In this document: one piece after another, positions 23,176 to 31,946 of the stretch | How positions within the stretch are numbered: the stretch's first letter is position 1 | How the letters are laid out: each line of letters starts with the position of its first letter | Assembly: GCA_022792295.1 (NCBI GenBank) | Contig: JAAWAR010000051.1 | Location: forward strand, 1 to 46,286 | Source: Lachnospiraceae bacterium | GTDB taxonomy: Bacteria > Bacillota > Clostridia > Lachnospirales > Lachnospiraceae | Direction of reading: 5' to 3' | Length of the DNA stretch: 46,286 bases | Translations under genes and position numbers: made by a program | Notes under the pieces: generated by a model | What the model was told of the DNA's origin: nothing | The model's database searches: none | What the model saw: the letters and a program-made list of their open reading frames with translations, nothing else

Positions 23176-24384
23176 TCAGCCCTTGATCACGATCCGATCC
23201 CGTTTCGACCGCGTCAGGAATTCAAAGCCGTTTTCTGTGATGAGCACCGTATCGCTGTTTCGGACTGCCCCAAGTTCAGCGCTCATAAGGCCCGGCTCCA
23301 CCGTCAGGATCATGCCGGGAGCAAGCTCTGCCTTGTTTCCCTTCGCAACGGATGGGAATTCATGTGTGGAAAGCCCCATGCCATGGCCGCAGCGTCCCGG
23401 CAGGATGCTTCCAAATCCTGCAGCCTCATACTCTTTCATGGCCGCAAAATACAGGTCCTCAAAAACCGCTCCCGGCTTTAGGCGCTTAAAGATCTGTTCC
23501 CTGGCACGCAGCATCGCGCTGTACGCCCGCTCCCGCTCCTCGTTAACATGGCCGACGATGACCGTCCTCTCGTTCTCGACGTTATAACCGCCGATCCTTG
23601 CCCAGCTCATCGGCATCGTCAGATCACCCGGCTGCGGCACGTAACCCGTCGGGCAGTCACAGCCGTAATTCAAGCGTTCATTGGACATACACCAGACGAC
23701 AAAGGTGTCTATATCCGCCGTCTCGGAGTTTGAAAAGCCGGAGACCTCGTACTGTTGGTATTTTTCATGCCAGAGCAGACGCATTGCATATTGTCCCTCC
23801 GTTGCCGCCCTTGCTTCGCTCTCTCCTGCCTCAATCGCCTCGATCGCCCGGGTCACGCCAAGATCCACCAACTCACCGGAGATGCGGCACATACGGATCT
23901 CATGCGCATCCTTGATCAGTCTTAAGTCGATCGCATCCTGTGCAATATCCACATAGGACTTTACAGACAGTTTCGTTTTCAGGCATTCTAAGAAGTTCAT
24001 GCTGGCGTAATCCCCCTCAACGCCGATGCACACGGTCCCGTCCCCCAAAATCTCACGCATCGCATCCATGGCATCCATGGCGATCGCCTTTGTCGCACCC
24101 CATTTTCCGTAGCAGAGAACTTGATCCACCGCGCCCTCATTCACCGCGTGATCGCGGCGGATGCAGTGGACGAGCAGGAATGCGTCATCCGCTGTGATGA
24201 TGAAATACGGCACATGGCTGATAATGATCGGATTAAAATTGCTGAAATAAAACACATTCTCCGGGCGCATCAGAATCGCTACATCGACACCCTTTTTCTG
24301 CATGGACTCCCGCATTTTGGCGATTCGCTTTTTTACATAGCCGCGAAGCTCGCTGCTTGAACGTTTTTCTTCTAATACATGCAT
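23176..24384 (-). CDS. Creatinase/M24-family hydrolase without metal ligands
   Basis: A 402-residue protein with the creatinase N-domain and the pita-bread C-domain of M24 peptidases. HGMGLSTHEFPS, ILTVEPG and VRNSDTVLITENG are the usual late motifs. The two aspartates that bind metal in Xaa-Pro peptidases are replaced: the segment reads GDLTMPMSWARIGGY and then VENERT. This resembles creatinase and ectoine hydrolase, which cleave C-N bonds without metal. I chose ATG 24384 with AAAGGAGGG upstream; an ATG at 24447 has none. It heads the operon with the URO-D-like and desulfidase genes. Confidence 0.83.
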   Translation of the reverse strand: MHVLEEKRSSSELRGYVKKRIAKMRESMQKKGVDVAILMRPENVFYFSNFNPIIISHVPYFIITADDAFLLVHCIRRDHAVNEGAVDQVLCYGKWGATKAIAMDAMDAMREILGDGTVCIGVEGDYASMNFLECLKTKLSVKSYVDIAQDAIDLRLIKDAHEIRMCRISGELVDLGVTRAIEAIEAGESEARAATEGQYAMRLLWHEKYQQYEVSGFSNSETADIDTFVVWCMSNERLNYGCDCPTGYVPQPGDLTMPMSWARIGGYNVENERTVIVGHVNEERERAYSAMLRAREQIFKRLKPGAVFEDLYFAAMKEYEAAGFGSILPGRCGHGMGLSTHEFPSVAKGNKAELAPGMILTVEPGLMSAELGAVRNSDTVLITENGFEFLTRSKRDRIVIKG

Positions 24385-24447
24385 CGTTAATACCCTCCTT
24401 TTATTCCTTGATCTGCATGCCGAACCGTGCATAACTATTTGGCCCAA

Positions 24448-24637
24448 GCGGCAGGTTAAAAAAACCGCCTCTTTACCGTATTTCTATGTTATCACAAGAA
24501 ACATTCCGAAGCTGGCGAAGGTCAGGCAGGTCGGACTTGATACGGCTTCTCCGCTTCGGTATGCCTTCCGGGAGATTCGTGCAACCTTTCGCCTTTTGCT
24601 TTAGGAATTTATAATTATTTTAGTTTTTATCCCCATA
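24448..24637. other. Intergenic stretch with a possible unrecognised coding relic
   Basis: Upstream of the creatinase-like gene, plus-strand frame 24500-24604 reads IPKLAKVRQVGLDTASPLRY and then AFREIRATFR before a stop. It has no start codon or ribosome binding site. The amino-acid pattern looks protein-like but I cannot name a family. I see no convincing promoter for the leftward operon here. Confidence 0.25.
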
Positions 24638-24690
24638 ATTGTCTAATAACTATTGCATGATGCCCCTATAGGACTTTACCTATTAGACAG
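24638..24690. promoter_or_regulatory. LysR-type operator A (long dyad)
   Basis: TGTCTAATA (24640-24648) and TATTAGACA (24681-24689) are perfect 9-bp inverted arms, with CTAT (24650) and CCCTATAG (24664-24671) inside. The same elements at the same spacing recur at 30901-30934 near a LysR gene, so I assign both to that regulator. Confidence 0.72.
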
Positions 24691-24713
24691 CTGTGCCGAA
24701 AGGGACGTATAGT
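24684..24713 (+). promoter_or_regulatory. Promoter of the opine dehydrogenase-like gene
   Basis: TAGACA (24684-24689), an 18-nt spacer and TATAGT (24708-24713). The -35 element is part of the right operator arm, so regulator binding directly controls polymerase access or contact. Confidence 0.6.
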
Positions 24714-24748
24714 ATTTATATCAATTCATAAAAAGGAGGCAGCATGGA

Positions 24749-25780
24749 ATGAACATAACGATTTTGGGGGCAGGCAATACCGGAAAAGCCTACGCCGCTT
24801 ATCTGACCCAGGCCGGCCATGAGGTGATTCTCTACAACCGGTCTTACTCCCGCATAGCTCCCCTCAAAAAGCATGGGTTAACCGCCAGCGGAAAGCTTGC
24901 TGGAACCTTTCTGATTCCTGTAACCGATGATTTGGCCGCTGCCGCAGAGCATGGGGATCTGCTTCTTGTCTGCACCGTGGCTGGGGGACACAGGCCGTTA
25001 GCCGAGGCACTCTCCGGGCATTTAAGAGCAGGGCAGGACATTGTGATCACCAACGGCTGCTGGGGCGCAGTCGAATTTGATACGATTCTTCGCGCAAAGG
25101 CAGACGAAAAGAATGTGACGATCTCCGAGATGAGCGGACAGCTTATCCTCTGTCATTCACCGTCTCCGGATTCTGTCTACCTGAAAACCGTCAAGCAGCA
25201 GATTCCGTTAGCCTGTACAAAGCCGGCGCAGACTGCCCGTGTGCTTAAAAAGCTGCACCCTGTTTTCCCGCAGCTAATCCCCGCTCCTAATGTGCTCCAC
25301 ACCTCTCTCAACCATTCAAATTGTGTCTGCCATGGGCCGCTTACGCTGTTTAATCTCACCCGTCTGGAAAACGGAGAGGATTACCTCTTGTTCCACACCT
25401 GTGCCACGCCGCGCGTTGTACGCTATATGGAAAGGCTGGACGAGGAGCGGGTAAATGTACTCTCTGCCTGCGGCGTCAAAGCGCTGACAGAGCTGGAGCT
25501 GTTAAATGCCTTCTGGCCGGATAAGCAAACGGACCTCTATCAGATTCTGCACAAAACACCGGCCTATGCAGTGACAAAGGGGCCCAAAACCTTACATCAC
25601 CGTTATTTGAGCGAAGATCTTCCGTATGGTCTGGTGCCTTACGTACGCCTCGGCAGAAAATTTGGGATTCGGATGCCGTATCTGGAAACACTCCTGTCCG
25701 CATTTTGTTTGTATATGGATACAGACTATTTCGCCATGGGGCCGGAGGTCGAAAAAGAGGACTTATCGCGCTTTCTATGA
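24749..25780 (+). CDS. Opine/octopine dehydrogenase-family NAD(P) oxidoreductase
   Basis: A 343-residue protein with an N-terminal Rossmann domain (ILGAGNTGKAYAAYL, residues 4-18) and the C-terminal helical opine dehydrogenase domain (LNHSNCVCHGP with the conserved histidine). The family joins amino acids and 2-oxo acids to N-carboxyalkyl amino acids, or splits them, with NAD(P)H. The AAAGGAGG site is followed by ATG GAA TGA (24744-24752), and the real ATG (24749) overlaps that stop, so translation may be coupled to a two-residue mini-ORF. It shares an operator with the AbgT/C45 operon at 30839-25837. Confidence 0.8.
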   Translation: MNITILGAGNTGKAYAAYLTQAGHEVILYNRSYSRIAPLKKHGLTASGKLAGTFLIPVTDDLAAAAEHGDLLLVCTVAGGHRPLAEALSGHLRAGQDIVITNGCWGAVEFDTILRAKADEKNVTISEMSGQLILCHSPSPDSVYLKTVKQQIPLACTKPAQTARVLKKLHPVFPQLIPAPNVLHTSLNHSNCVCHGPLTLFNLTRLENGEDYLLFHTCATPRVVRYMERLDEERVNVLSACGVKALTELELLNAFWPDKQTDLYQILHKTPAYAVTKGPKTLHHRYLSEDLPYGLVPYVRLGRKFGIRMPYLETLLSAFCLYMDTDYFAMGPEVEKEDLSRFL

Positions 25781-25781
25781 C

Positions 25782-25827
25782 AAAAAATCTCCGTTCCGGC
25801 CAGACTCATTTACTGACCGGAACGGAG
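25782..25827 (-). terminator. Terminator of the YitT-AbgT-C45-YfcC operon
   Basis: CTCCGTTCCGG and CCGGAACGGAG form a perfect 11-bp stem, and on the minus strand ATTTTTTG follows. It sits between convergent genes. Confidence 0.88.
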
Positions 25828-25836
25828 GGCTCTCCC

Positions 25837-27228
25837 CTACCAGATATACAGGGACACAATAATCAGTATGGCCTGCGCTGCAAATAAAAGGCCGCATAAG
25901 GGCAACAGCCATTTCCACCATTTCTCCATCTTGATTCCTGCCATGCCACACATGATTGGGGCCATTGCGGTCGGCCAGAGAATGTTGGACAGCCCGTCTC
26001 CAAACTGGAACGCAAGCACAGCCGTCTGCCTTGGCACGCCCGCAAGATCCGCAAGCGGAATCATAATCGGCAGGCTGGTGGCCGCCTGGCCGGAGCCGGA
26101 AGGAATCAGAAAGTTTAATGCCGTCTGCAGCACCAACATCCCCACGGCACTGACCCAGCTTGGCAGATAGGTCAGAGGGAGCGCCAGCGCATAGGTAACG
26201 GTATCAATAATCTGTCCCTGCTGCAAAATGATCAGAATTCCTCTGGCAATTCCGATCATCATCGCCGGCATTGCAATATTTTCGAAGTTTACGGCAATTT
26301 TCGCAGCAATGGCGCTGGGCCCCCAGCCCATGATTCCGGCACTTACCAGGCCCACTAAAAGGAAAGCAGCGCTGAGCTCCGCATAGGACCAGCCGTGTCG
26401 AATCGTTCCGTATACAATCACTCCGATTCCGGCTGCCAGAGTCAAAAGAATCAGGCTGCTGCGCACTCCCATTTTCTGCCCTTCCATGTCCTTTACACTT
26501 ACTTCCAGCTTGCTGAAATCATCTCCATATACGACACTGGAAGCGGGATTTTGCTGCACCTTAAGTGCATATCGAATCGTATAAGCGGAGGCAATTACCG
26601 CCATAATGATATGGCAGATCACACGGTATCCGGCTCCCGAAAGCTGCGGAAGGTCAGCCAGGCTCCAGGCCAAGCCGACGGTAAACGGGTTCATAGCCGC
26701 CCCGCTGTATCCGATCCCGCAGCCCAGCGCGATAATTGCCATCCCGACTACCGCATCATATCCGAGTGCGATACAAATTCCCGCAAACAGCGGAATAAAT
26801 ACAAACGCCTCACTGAAAATTCCGATCGTGGAAGCCCCGATGCCGAGCACTACAATAAAAACAGGGACAATGAGCACCCTTGCCTTCCCTTTTAAAACGC
26901 CAAGCAGGGAGGACACGACTCCGTTTACGGCTCCCGTCTGCAAAACAAGCCCGATCGACCCCGCCGCTACAAACAGGAAAAATACGATGTTTCCTGCATC
27001 TACCATGCCTGTATAGACCGCCTTCACCGTATCAAAAATTCCCACGGGCGAAGACGCAATCACATGATATGTTCCCGGTACAACGACGGACCGGCCGGCC
27101 TCGTTCACGGTCCGCTCAAACTCACCAGCCGGCAGGATCCAGCTGGCCGCTGCGCAAACCGCCATGATGCCGAACAAAAGCGCATAAATATGCGGCAGCC
27201 TAAACCCGCTTTTTCTTTTCCCATTCAT
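25837..27228 (-). CDS. YfcC-family membrane transporter
   Basis: A 463-residue protein with 11-13 predicted membrane segments. It opens with the family's typical RLPHIYALLFGIMAVCAAAS and WILPAGEFER segments, and carries the GIGYSGAAMNPFTVGLAWSL and LIPSGSGQAATSLPIMIPL repeats of the dicarboxylate/amino-acid carrier clan. YfcC relatives are thought to move basic amino acids or peptides, but the substrate is not established. It is the last gene of a four-gene operon, 31 nt after the C45 gene, with an AAGGGG site. Confidence 0.85.
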   Translation of the reverse strand: MNGKRKSGFRLPHIYALLFGIMAVCAAASWILPAGEFERTVNEAGRSVVVPGTYHVIASSPVGIFDTVKAVYTGMVDAGNIVFFLFVAAGSIGLVLQTGAVNGVVSSLLGVLKGKARVLIVPVFIVVLGIGASTIGIFSEAFVFIPLFAGICIALGYDAVVGMAIIALGCGIGYSGAAMNPFTVGLAWSLADLPQLSGAGYRVICHIIMAVIASAYTIRYALKVQQNPASSVVYGDDFSKLEVSVKDMEGQKMGVRSSLILLTLAAGIGVIVYGTIRHGWSYAELSAAFLLVGLVSAGIMGWGPSAIAAKIAVNFENIAMPAMMIGIARGILIILQQGQIIDTVTYALALPLTYLPSWVSAVGMLVLQTALNFLIPSGSGQAATSLPIMIPLADLAGVPRQTAVLAFQFGDGLSNILWPTAMAPIMCGMAGIKMEKWWKWLLPLCGLLFAAQAILIIVSLYIW

Positions 27229-27259
27229 TTTCCAATTTCCCCTTTGTATTCTTTCTTTC

Positions 27260-28318
27260 CTATTTTAGAGAAGCAAAACGCAGGCTTTCGCATGGATTCC
27301 CGATCGTAGTCCATGCCTCGCAGTCCTCCAATACAAACATGCTGCTGGAAATCGTCTGCGACAGCACATTCCCCTCCGGATGGCGGCAGATCGCGTTGAT
27401 CCCGTTCTTATGATCCGACATGATACGGAATAAATCCTGAAATCTCAGCTTCCCGTATCGTTCCTCCACCAGCTCTTTGATGCGGTCGTACCGCATGAAG
27501 GTCGAGGCATACTCATCCATTCCGGGATTCAGGTGGCGAAACTTTTCTGAAACATAATGATTGCTTCTAAAAAGCACACCGTTTCCCTCGTCCTCCATGA
27601 CAAAAATCTCATCCTTTGTCATCTCCACACAGTACGCATCCCTTGTGTCAACGAGAATCACATTCAGCCCGTTCATTCGCGGCGTCTCCTCAAGGCACTT
27701 CAGGGCTTCCTTCGCGGATTTGCACTGTGCCAGCAGAATATGTGCGTTTAAGAAAATGTGCGCACTGTCTGCACGCTCTGCGGCAGAGGGGGCCTTCGAA
27801 GACCAAAAGCCGGTATTCGTCACACCCAATCCGTAGCTGTTCATCCCACAGGCCGGATATGTGACGGTTCCCGCACCGTTGATCTCCACAATTTTAAGCC
27901 CATCCGGATATTCCCGGCGAATTACTGCCTGCTCCATGTACATGCTCATATCACGGTTTTTAATTACATACGTATTCCCGTCTGCCGTGGCTTTTCCCCG
28001 GACCATCAGCATGCTGCACTCTTGATTGAAATATTCATCCATGAAATAAGCCGGAATATTCAGGTAAACAATGTCCTGAAACGGAATTTTGGAGCCGTCG
28101 GCAATTCCCTTCATTTCGTCATAAATATCCCGGTGGAATTGTTCCATAAACCGCAGATTCCGATTCACAAAGCGGTGGTATCGTTCCGTATTCATATTGC
28201 TCTTTTCCATCTTTGCTTTAACTGCCAAAACATTCCGTTCAATTATCTCCTTAAGCTGCTCTCCTTGTATTACACCCTGCTGATATGGCGTTCCCTTGGC
28301 TTCAATGACTGTCTTCAT
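27260..28318 (-). CDS. C45-family autoproteolytic acyltransferase/hydrolase (AAT-like)
   Basis: A 352-residue Ntn hydrolase of the isopenicillin-N acyltransferase family. The expected autocleavage and nucleophile residue is C101 in YFNQECSML, close to Cys103 of the Penicillium enzyme, followed by the KNRDMS motif. Cleavage would expose Cys101 as the N-terminus of the beta chain. Bacterial members hydrolyse or form N-acyl amides. I chose ATG 28318 with AAAGGAGG upstream; ATG 28372 lacks one. It sits between AbgT-like and YfcC-like transporters, suggesting hydrolysis of an imported N-acyl amino acid. Confidence 0.85.
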   Translation of the reverse strand: MKTVIEAKGTPYQQGVIQGEQLKEIIERNVLAVKAKMEKSNMNTERYHRFVNRNLRFMEQFHRDIYDEMKGIADGSKIPFQDIVYLNIPAYFMDEYFNQECSMLMVRGKATADGNTYVIKNRDMSMYMEQAVIRREYPDGLKIVEINGAGTVTYPACGMNSYGLGVTNTGFWSSKAPSAAERADSAHIFLNAHILLAQCKSAKEALKCLEETPRMNGLNVILVDTRDAYCVEMTKDEIFVMEDEGNGVLFRSNHYVSEKFRHLNPGMDEYASTFMRYDRIKELVEERYGKLRFQDLFRIMSDHKNGINAICRHPEGNVLSQTISSSMFVLEDCEAWTTIGNPCESLRFASLK

Positions 28319-28368
28319 GTAAAATATCCTCCTTTGTTTTGATACGAACGATTGATCCCATTCTTTTG

Positions 28369-29904
28369 TCAATAGTATACCGGTCCGCCCGGCCCAAACG
28401 GGATTTTAAAGAAAAACCAGAATAAAAGCTGTATGATCATAAACCCATAAAAGGCCAGGGAATACGGCAGCATATTGGACATCAGCGTTCCTAAGCCGGT
28501 CTCTTTATCATATCTTTGTGCCAGTGCAAGCAGCATTCCAAAATATGCAAAAGTGGGACAAATCGGATTTGTAATCGCGTCCCCGATTCGGTATGTCATC
28601 TGCACCAGGGCGGGATGGTAGCCCAAAAACATGAACATCGGCACAAAAATGGGAGCCAGGATTGCCCATTTCGTGGATGCGCCGCCGATTACCAGATTGA
28701 TAAGAGCGCATACCGTGGCAAAAAGAACCAGTACAACCGGGATTGGAAACCCGGAAGCCTGCAGTGCCTCGGCTGCTTTAATGGCGACTACAATCCCAAT
28801 ATTGGACCATGAAAAATAATTTAAGAACTGGGCGGATACAAAAATCAAAGCGATATAGCTTCCCATGTCTGCCATGGATTTTCCAAGCGCCGCCGATATG
28901 TCCTTCATTCCTCTAAAATTGCCGGAGGCAAGCCCAAAGGTTACGCCGGGAATAAAAAACAGCAATGCGATCAAAAACGGGAGACCTTTCATTAACGGGG
29001 CTGCCGATGCGATCGGAGAGCCGGTCGCCGGATCACGGAGAATTCCATTCGGAGGAATCGTTCCGGCCGCTATCAATACCAAAAAGATCCCGGCCGCAAG
29101 CAGCGAACGCTTTATCGCCCTTTTGTCCTGCTCCTTTACTGTCTCCACTTTCTCAGCCGCCGCCATGCCGGTATATTTCCCCAGCCTTGGCTCAACCACC
29201 TTTACCGTTATGCATGTGGTCACCAAGGTCAATGCCACAACCGATGCGGCGCTGAAATACCAGTTGATTGCCGGCGATAGGGCAATATCCGCATCCACCA
29301 TTTTCGCCGCAAGCTCCGTATAGCTTAAATTTACTACATCCTGCGAGGTCACAAGCAGGTTGGAAGCAAACGCGCCCGAGACGGAGGCATAGGCCGCCAG
29401 CATCCCCGCGAGCGGATGGCGTCCCATCGCCATAAAAATAATAGCCCCCAGAGGCGGCATGACGACAAAGCCCGTACCGCCTGCCATGTCTGCCATCACG
29501 CAGGCAAACAGGAAAACAATGATGATTTTTATGTCAGAGCCCTTCGAGCTCTCAACCACGTTTCGCAGGCCGGCCGAAAAAAGCCCTGACTGATCGCAGA
29601 CGCCAACGCCCATCATGCAGACCAATACCATTCCCAGCGCCGGGAGACCGGTGAAGTTGCTCACCGCCGATGTGATCATTTTCAGCAGCCCTTCCACGGA
29701 CAGCAGGTTGTATACCATAACCTCCTCGCCGGTCGCCGGATTGATGCCCGAATACCCAATGCCGGAAAGGACGTAAGACAGGAGAATCGTCAGAACACTC
29801 AGTCCTAAAAACAAAACCATTGGGTCAGGGATTTTATTCCCGACGCATTCGACTCCGCCCAAAAAGTAGTCAAATAGCCCTTTTTTCTTACGTGCTTCAT
29901 TCAT
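28369..29904 (-). CDS. abgT: AbgT-family transporter
   Basis: A 511-residue membrane carrier of the AbgT family, whose founder takes up p-aminobenzoyl-glutamate. GLPALGMVLVCMMGVGV, ADMAGGTGFVVMPPLGA and the ICPTFAYFGMLLALAQ segment are the conserved family blocks. AAGGAGG precedes ATG 29904. The adjacent C45 hydrolase suggests the imported compound is an N-acylated amino acid or similar amide. AbgT proteins can also act as drug efflux pumps, so direction is not proven. Confidence 0.9.
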   Translation of the reverse strand: MNEARKKKGLFDYFLGGVECVGNKIPDPMVLFLGLSVLTILLSYVLSGIGYSGINPATGEEVMVYNLLSVEGLLKMITSAVSNFTGLPALGMVLVCMMGVGVCDQSGLFSAGLRNVVESSKGSDIKIIIVFLFACVMADMAGGTGFVVMPPLGAIIFMAMGRHPLAGMLAAYASVSGAFASNLLVTSQDVVNLSYTELAAKMVDADIALSPAINWYFSAASVVALTLVTTCITVKVVEPRLGKYTGMAAAEKVETVKEQDKRAIKRSLLAAGIFLVLIAAGTIPPNGILRDPATGSPIASAAPLMKGLPFLIALLFFIPGVTFGLASGNFRGMKDISAALGKSMADMGSYIALIFVSAQFLNYFSWSNIGIVVAIKAAEALQASGFPIPVVLVLFATVCALINLVIGGASTKWAILAPIFVPMFMFLGYHPALVQMTYRIGDAITNPICPTFAYFGMLLALAQRYDKETGLGTLMSNMLPYSLAFYGFMIIQLLFWFFFKIPFGPGGPVYY

Positions 29905-29954
29905 TTTTGTTTTCCTCCTTCATATTGTATCAATCTTTGAGGGCTGCATAAAAC

Positions 29955-30839
29955 CTATCCCGCAAATTTTTTAAAACCGTTCCCGAACACATCCGAAGTT
30001 TCCATCACCATGACAAACGCACCTGGGTCCGACTCACTCACAATTCTTTTGAGCGATGCAAATTCTGTTTTCCTGACGGTGCACATTAGTACCTCAAGCT
30101 CCGCGCCCGAAAAAGCCCCGCGCCCCGGTAGCAGGGTCGCCGTTCTGTCCAGCTCTTTAATAATCCGTCCGGAAATCCCACCGGCGTTTTTTGTAATAAT
30201 TGTTACCAGGCTCCCGGCGTTTACACCATAAAGAACCGCATCAATTACTTTCGTCTGTACATACAGGGCGATCACTCCAAATATAGCTGCCTCCAGGTCG
30301 CCAAACACAAGGACGGACGCCGCCAGGATTACACTGTCCACAAACAGGAGTGCCCTCCCAATGGAAATGTGAGGCCATTTTTTCTGTATGAGATAGCCTA
30401 AAATATCCGTCCCTCCTGTACTCATCCCTGCCTGAAATATAAAAGCCATTCCTATTCCTACCAGCAGCCCTCCGCAAAGGCTTCCCAAAAGGCGGTCACC
30501 CTCGTAGACAGGAAAAATGGGTGTGATCAAAAAATCCAGAAGCACCGAGCAGACCGCGCTGGCAAACGCCGTCATCCACGTAAAGCGGCGCTCCAAAAAC
30601 ACCCAGGACAAAAGCAGCAGGGGTACATTCAGAAGCAAAGTCAAAGCTCCCACCGGTATCGGACAGAGGTGACTTATCATCAGGGCTGCTCCGGCTGCTC
30701 CTCCGGGAGCTATATGGGCCGGTTCTATGAACACAGCGATTCCAATTCCATAGAAAATAGAACCGCACAGAAGCAAAATAAAAGCAATGACGCACAAACC
30801 GGAGGTATCTCTTATCATTTCTACTTTCATTCCTTCCAT
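29955..30839 (-). CDS. YitT-family membrane protein (DUF161 + DUF2179)
   Basis: A 294-residue protein with five or six membrane helices in the first 200 residues and a cytoplasmic C-terminal DUF2179 domain (about 210-290). The motif GIAVFIEPAHIAPGGAAG is typical of the YitT/YczE group, whose function is unknown. It is the first gene of the LysR-linked operon. No good ribosome binding site precedes ATG 30839; in-frame ATGs at 30830 and 30821 are alternatives. Confidence 0.83.
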   Translation of the reverse strand: MEGMKVEMIRDTSGLCVIAFILLLCGSIFYGIGIAVFIEPAHIAPGGAAGAALMISHLCPIPVGALTLLLNVPLLLLSWVFLERRFTWMTAFASAVCSVLLDFLITPIFPVYEGDRLLGSLCGGLLVGIGMAFIFQAGMSTGGTDILGYLIQKKWPHISIGRALLFVDSVILAASVLVFGDLEAAIFGVIALYVQTKVIDAVLYGVNAGSLVTIITKNAGGISGRIIKELDRTATLLPGRGAFSGAELEVLMCTVRKTEFASLKRIVSESDPGAFVMVMETSDVFGNGFKKFAG

Positions 30840-30879
30840 TTTTATAAAAAAATAATCTGTTTTTTATCTATTTTTTATA

Positions 30880-30908
30880 ATTATAGAGAAATATTGATAC
30901 ATTGTCTA
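30880..30908 (-). promoter_or_regulatory. Promoter of the YitT-AbgT-C45-YfcC operon
   Basis: On the minus strand TAGACA (30903-30908), a 17-nt spacer and a perfect TATAAT (30880-30885). As at the opine dehydrogenase gene, the -35 box lies in the promoter-proximal operator arm. Confidence 0.72.
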
Positions 30909-30945
30909 ATAACTATCTCCAAATATCCCTATAGTCTTCTTACTA
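30901..30945. promoter_or_regulatory. LysR-type operator B
   Basis: ATTGTCTAATAACTAT (30901-30916) and CCCTATAG (30927-30934) match operator A base for base with identical 26-bp offset, and CTAT recurs 8 nt after CCCTATAG at both. It lies between the lysR terminator and the YitT promoter. Confidence 0.72.
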
Positions 30946-30953
30946 TCGAACAT

Positions 30954-30994
30954 AAAAAAGCCCCCATGTATCCAACCATACATGGGGGCTTTTT
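30954..30994. terminator. Bidirectional terminator after lysR
   Basis: GCCCCCATGTAT and ATACATGGGGGC form a perfect 12-bp stem with a T-run on both strands, 5 nt beyond the lysR stop. It insulates the YitT operon promoter. Confidence 0.92.
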
Positions 30995-30998
30995 CGTA

Positions 30999-31946
30999 TT
31001 ATTGTTCATATATCTCATGCAAAACTTCCTTTGCCACCAAAATAAAATTCTTGGCAATCTTCGTCTGATACTTATTCTTTAAATAATTCGCTGCAATCGT
31101 CCTTTCTACCTCTGGATGGTCTAAAATAAATGTATGGGCTCCGCTGTCTCTGCCAAGGTGGATCGGGTTCTGCTTTACAAAGATTCCCGGCGAGATCCCC
31201 ACTCCGTAGCCGGCCATGCCCAGAGAGATCATGGTCGTAATATTCTGCGTTTCCAGAACCACATCCGGAACGATCCCTTCATCCCGGCAGACCCGTTCAA
31301 ACATCGAGCCGACCCAGCTCGGCGCCTTCATCTTAATAAACGGGCAGCAGGCAAACGTCCGCAGCGGCAGTCTGCTTTTTTTCAGAAGCGCCTCCCTCTC
31401 TTTTTCCGAAAAATACTCACCCAGGATTTGATCCGCCACGATCAAAAGCATCTCCTCCGCCTGAAGATATTCCGACCGGATCCGGCCGGGATCCATATCG
31501 TCGTCCAGATATCCGATTGTCAGATCGACCCTTCCCTTATAAAGTGCTTCCCTGATCTCGCTTGTCGTCCCTTCCAAAAGTTTAACCCGGACACGCGGAA
31601 ATTCTTCCCGGAACCGGATCAGGAGCGGCGGCAGCATATACGTTCCCCGTATGTGCGTCACGCCGACCGTGAGCTCGGCGCTTTTAAAATCCTTAATGTC
31701 CTGCAGCTCAAGCTCTGCCTCCTCCTTCACCGCCACCATCCTTCTGGCATTATGGAGAAGGCTCCGCCCTGCCTCCGTAAGCGTCAGGGGCGGATTCCGG
31801 TCAAACAGCGCGATCCCCAGCTCCTCCTCGAGCTTTGCGATGTGGTTGCTAAGCGACGGCTGAGAGATATAAAGACGCTTGGACGCCCGCGTAAAGTTCA
31901 TTTCCTCTGCGGCCGCGATAAAATACTCCAAATTCAAGAAATTCAT
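30999..31946 (-). CDS. LysR-type transcriptional regulator
   Basis: A 315-residue LysR protein with a winged helix at residues 1-60 (EEMNFTRASKRLYISQPSLSNHIAKL, recognition helix SQPSLSNH) and an effector-binding periplasmic-binding-like domain from about 90. Its start overlaps the aroK stop by 4 nt, so it is co-translated with aroK. Two matching long dyads lie next to this gene and 6 kb away before an opine dehydrogenase-like gene; these are its probable sites. The effector could be the imported acyl amino acid or opine. Confidence 0.92.
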   Translation of the reverse strand: MNFLNLEYFIAAAEEMNFTRASKRLYISQPSLSNHIAKLEEELGIALFDRNPPLTLTEAGRSLLHNARRMVAVKEEAELELQDIKDFKSAELTVGVTHIRGTYMLPPLLIRFREEFPRVRVKLLEGTTSEIREALYKGRVDLTIGYLDDDMDPGRIRSEYLQAEEMLLIVADQILGEYFSEKEREALLKKSRLPLRTFACCPFIKMKAPSWVGSMFERVCRDEGIVPDVVLETQNITTMISLGMAGYGVGISPGIFVKQNPIHLGRDSGAHTFILDHPEVERTIAANYLKNKYQTKIAKNFILVAKEVLHEIYEQ

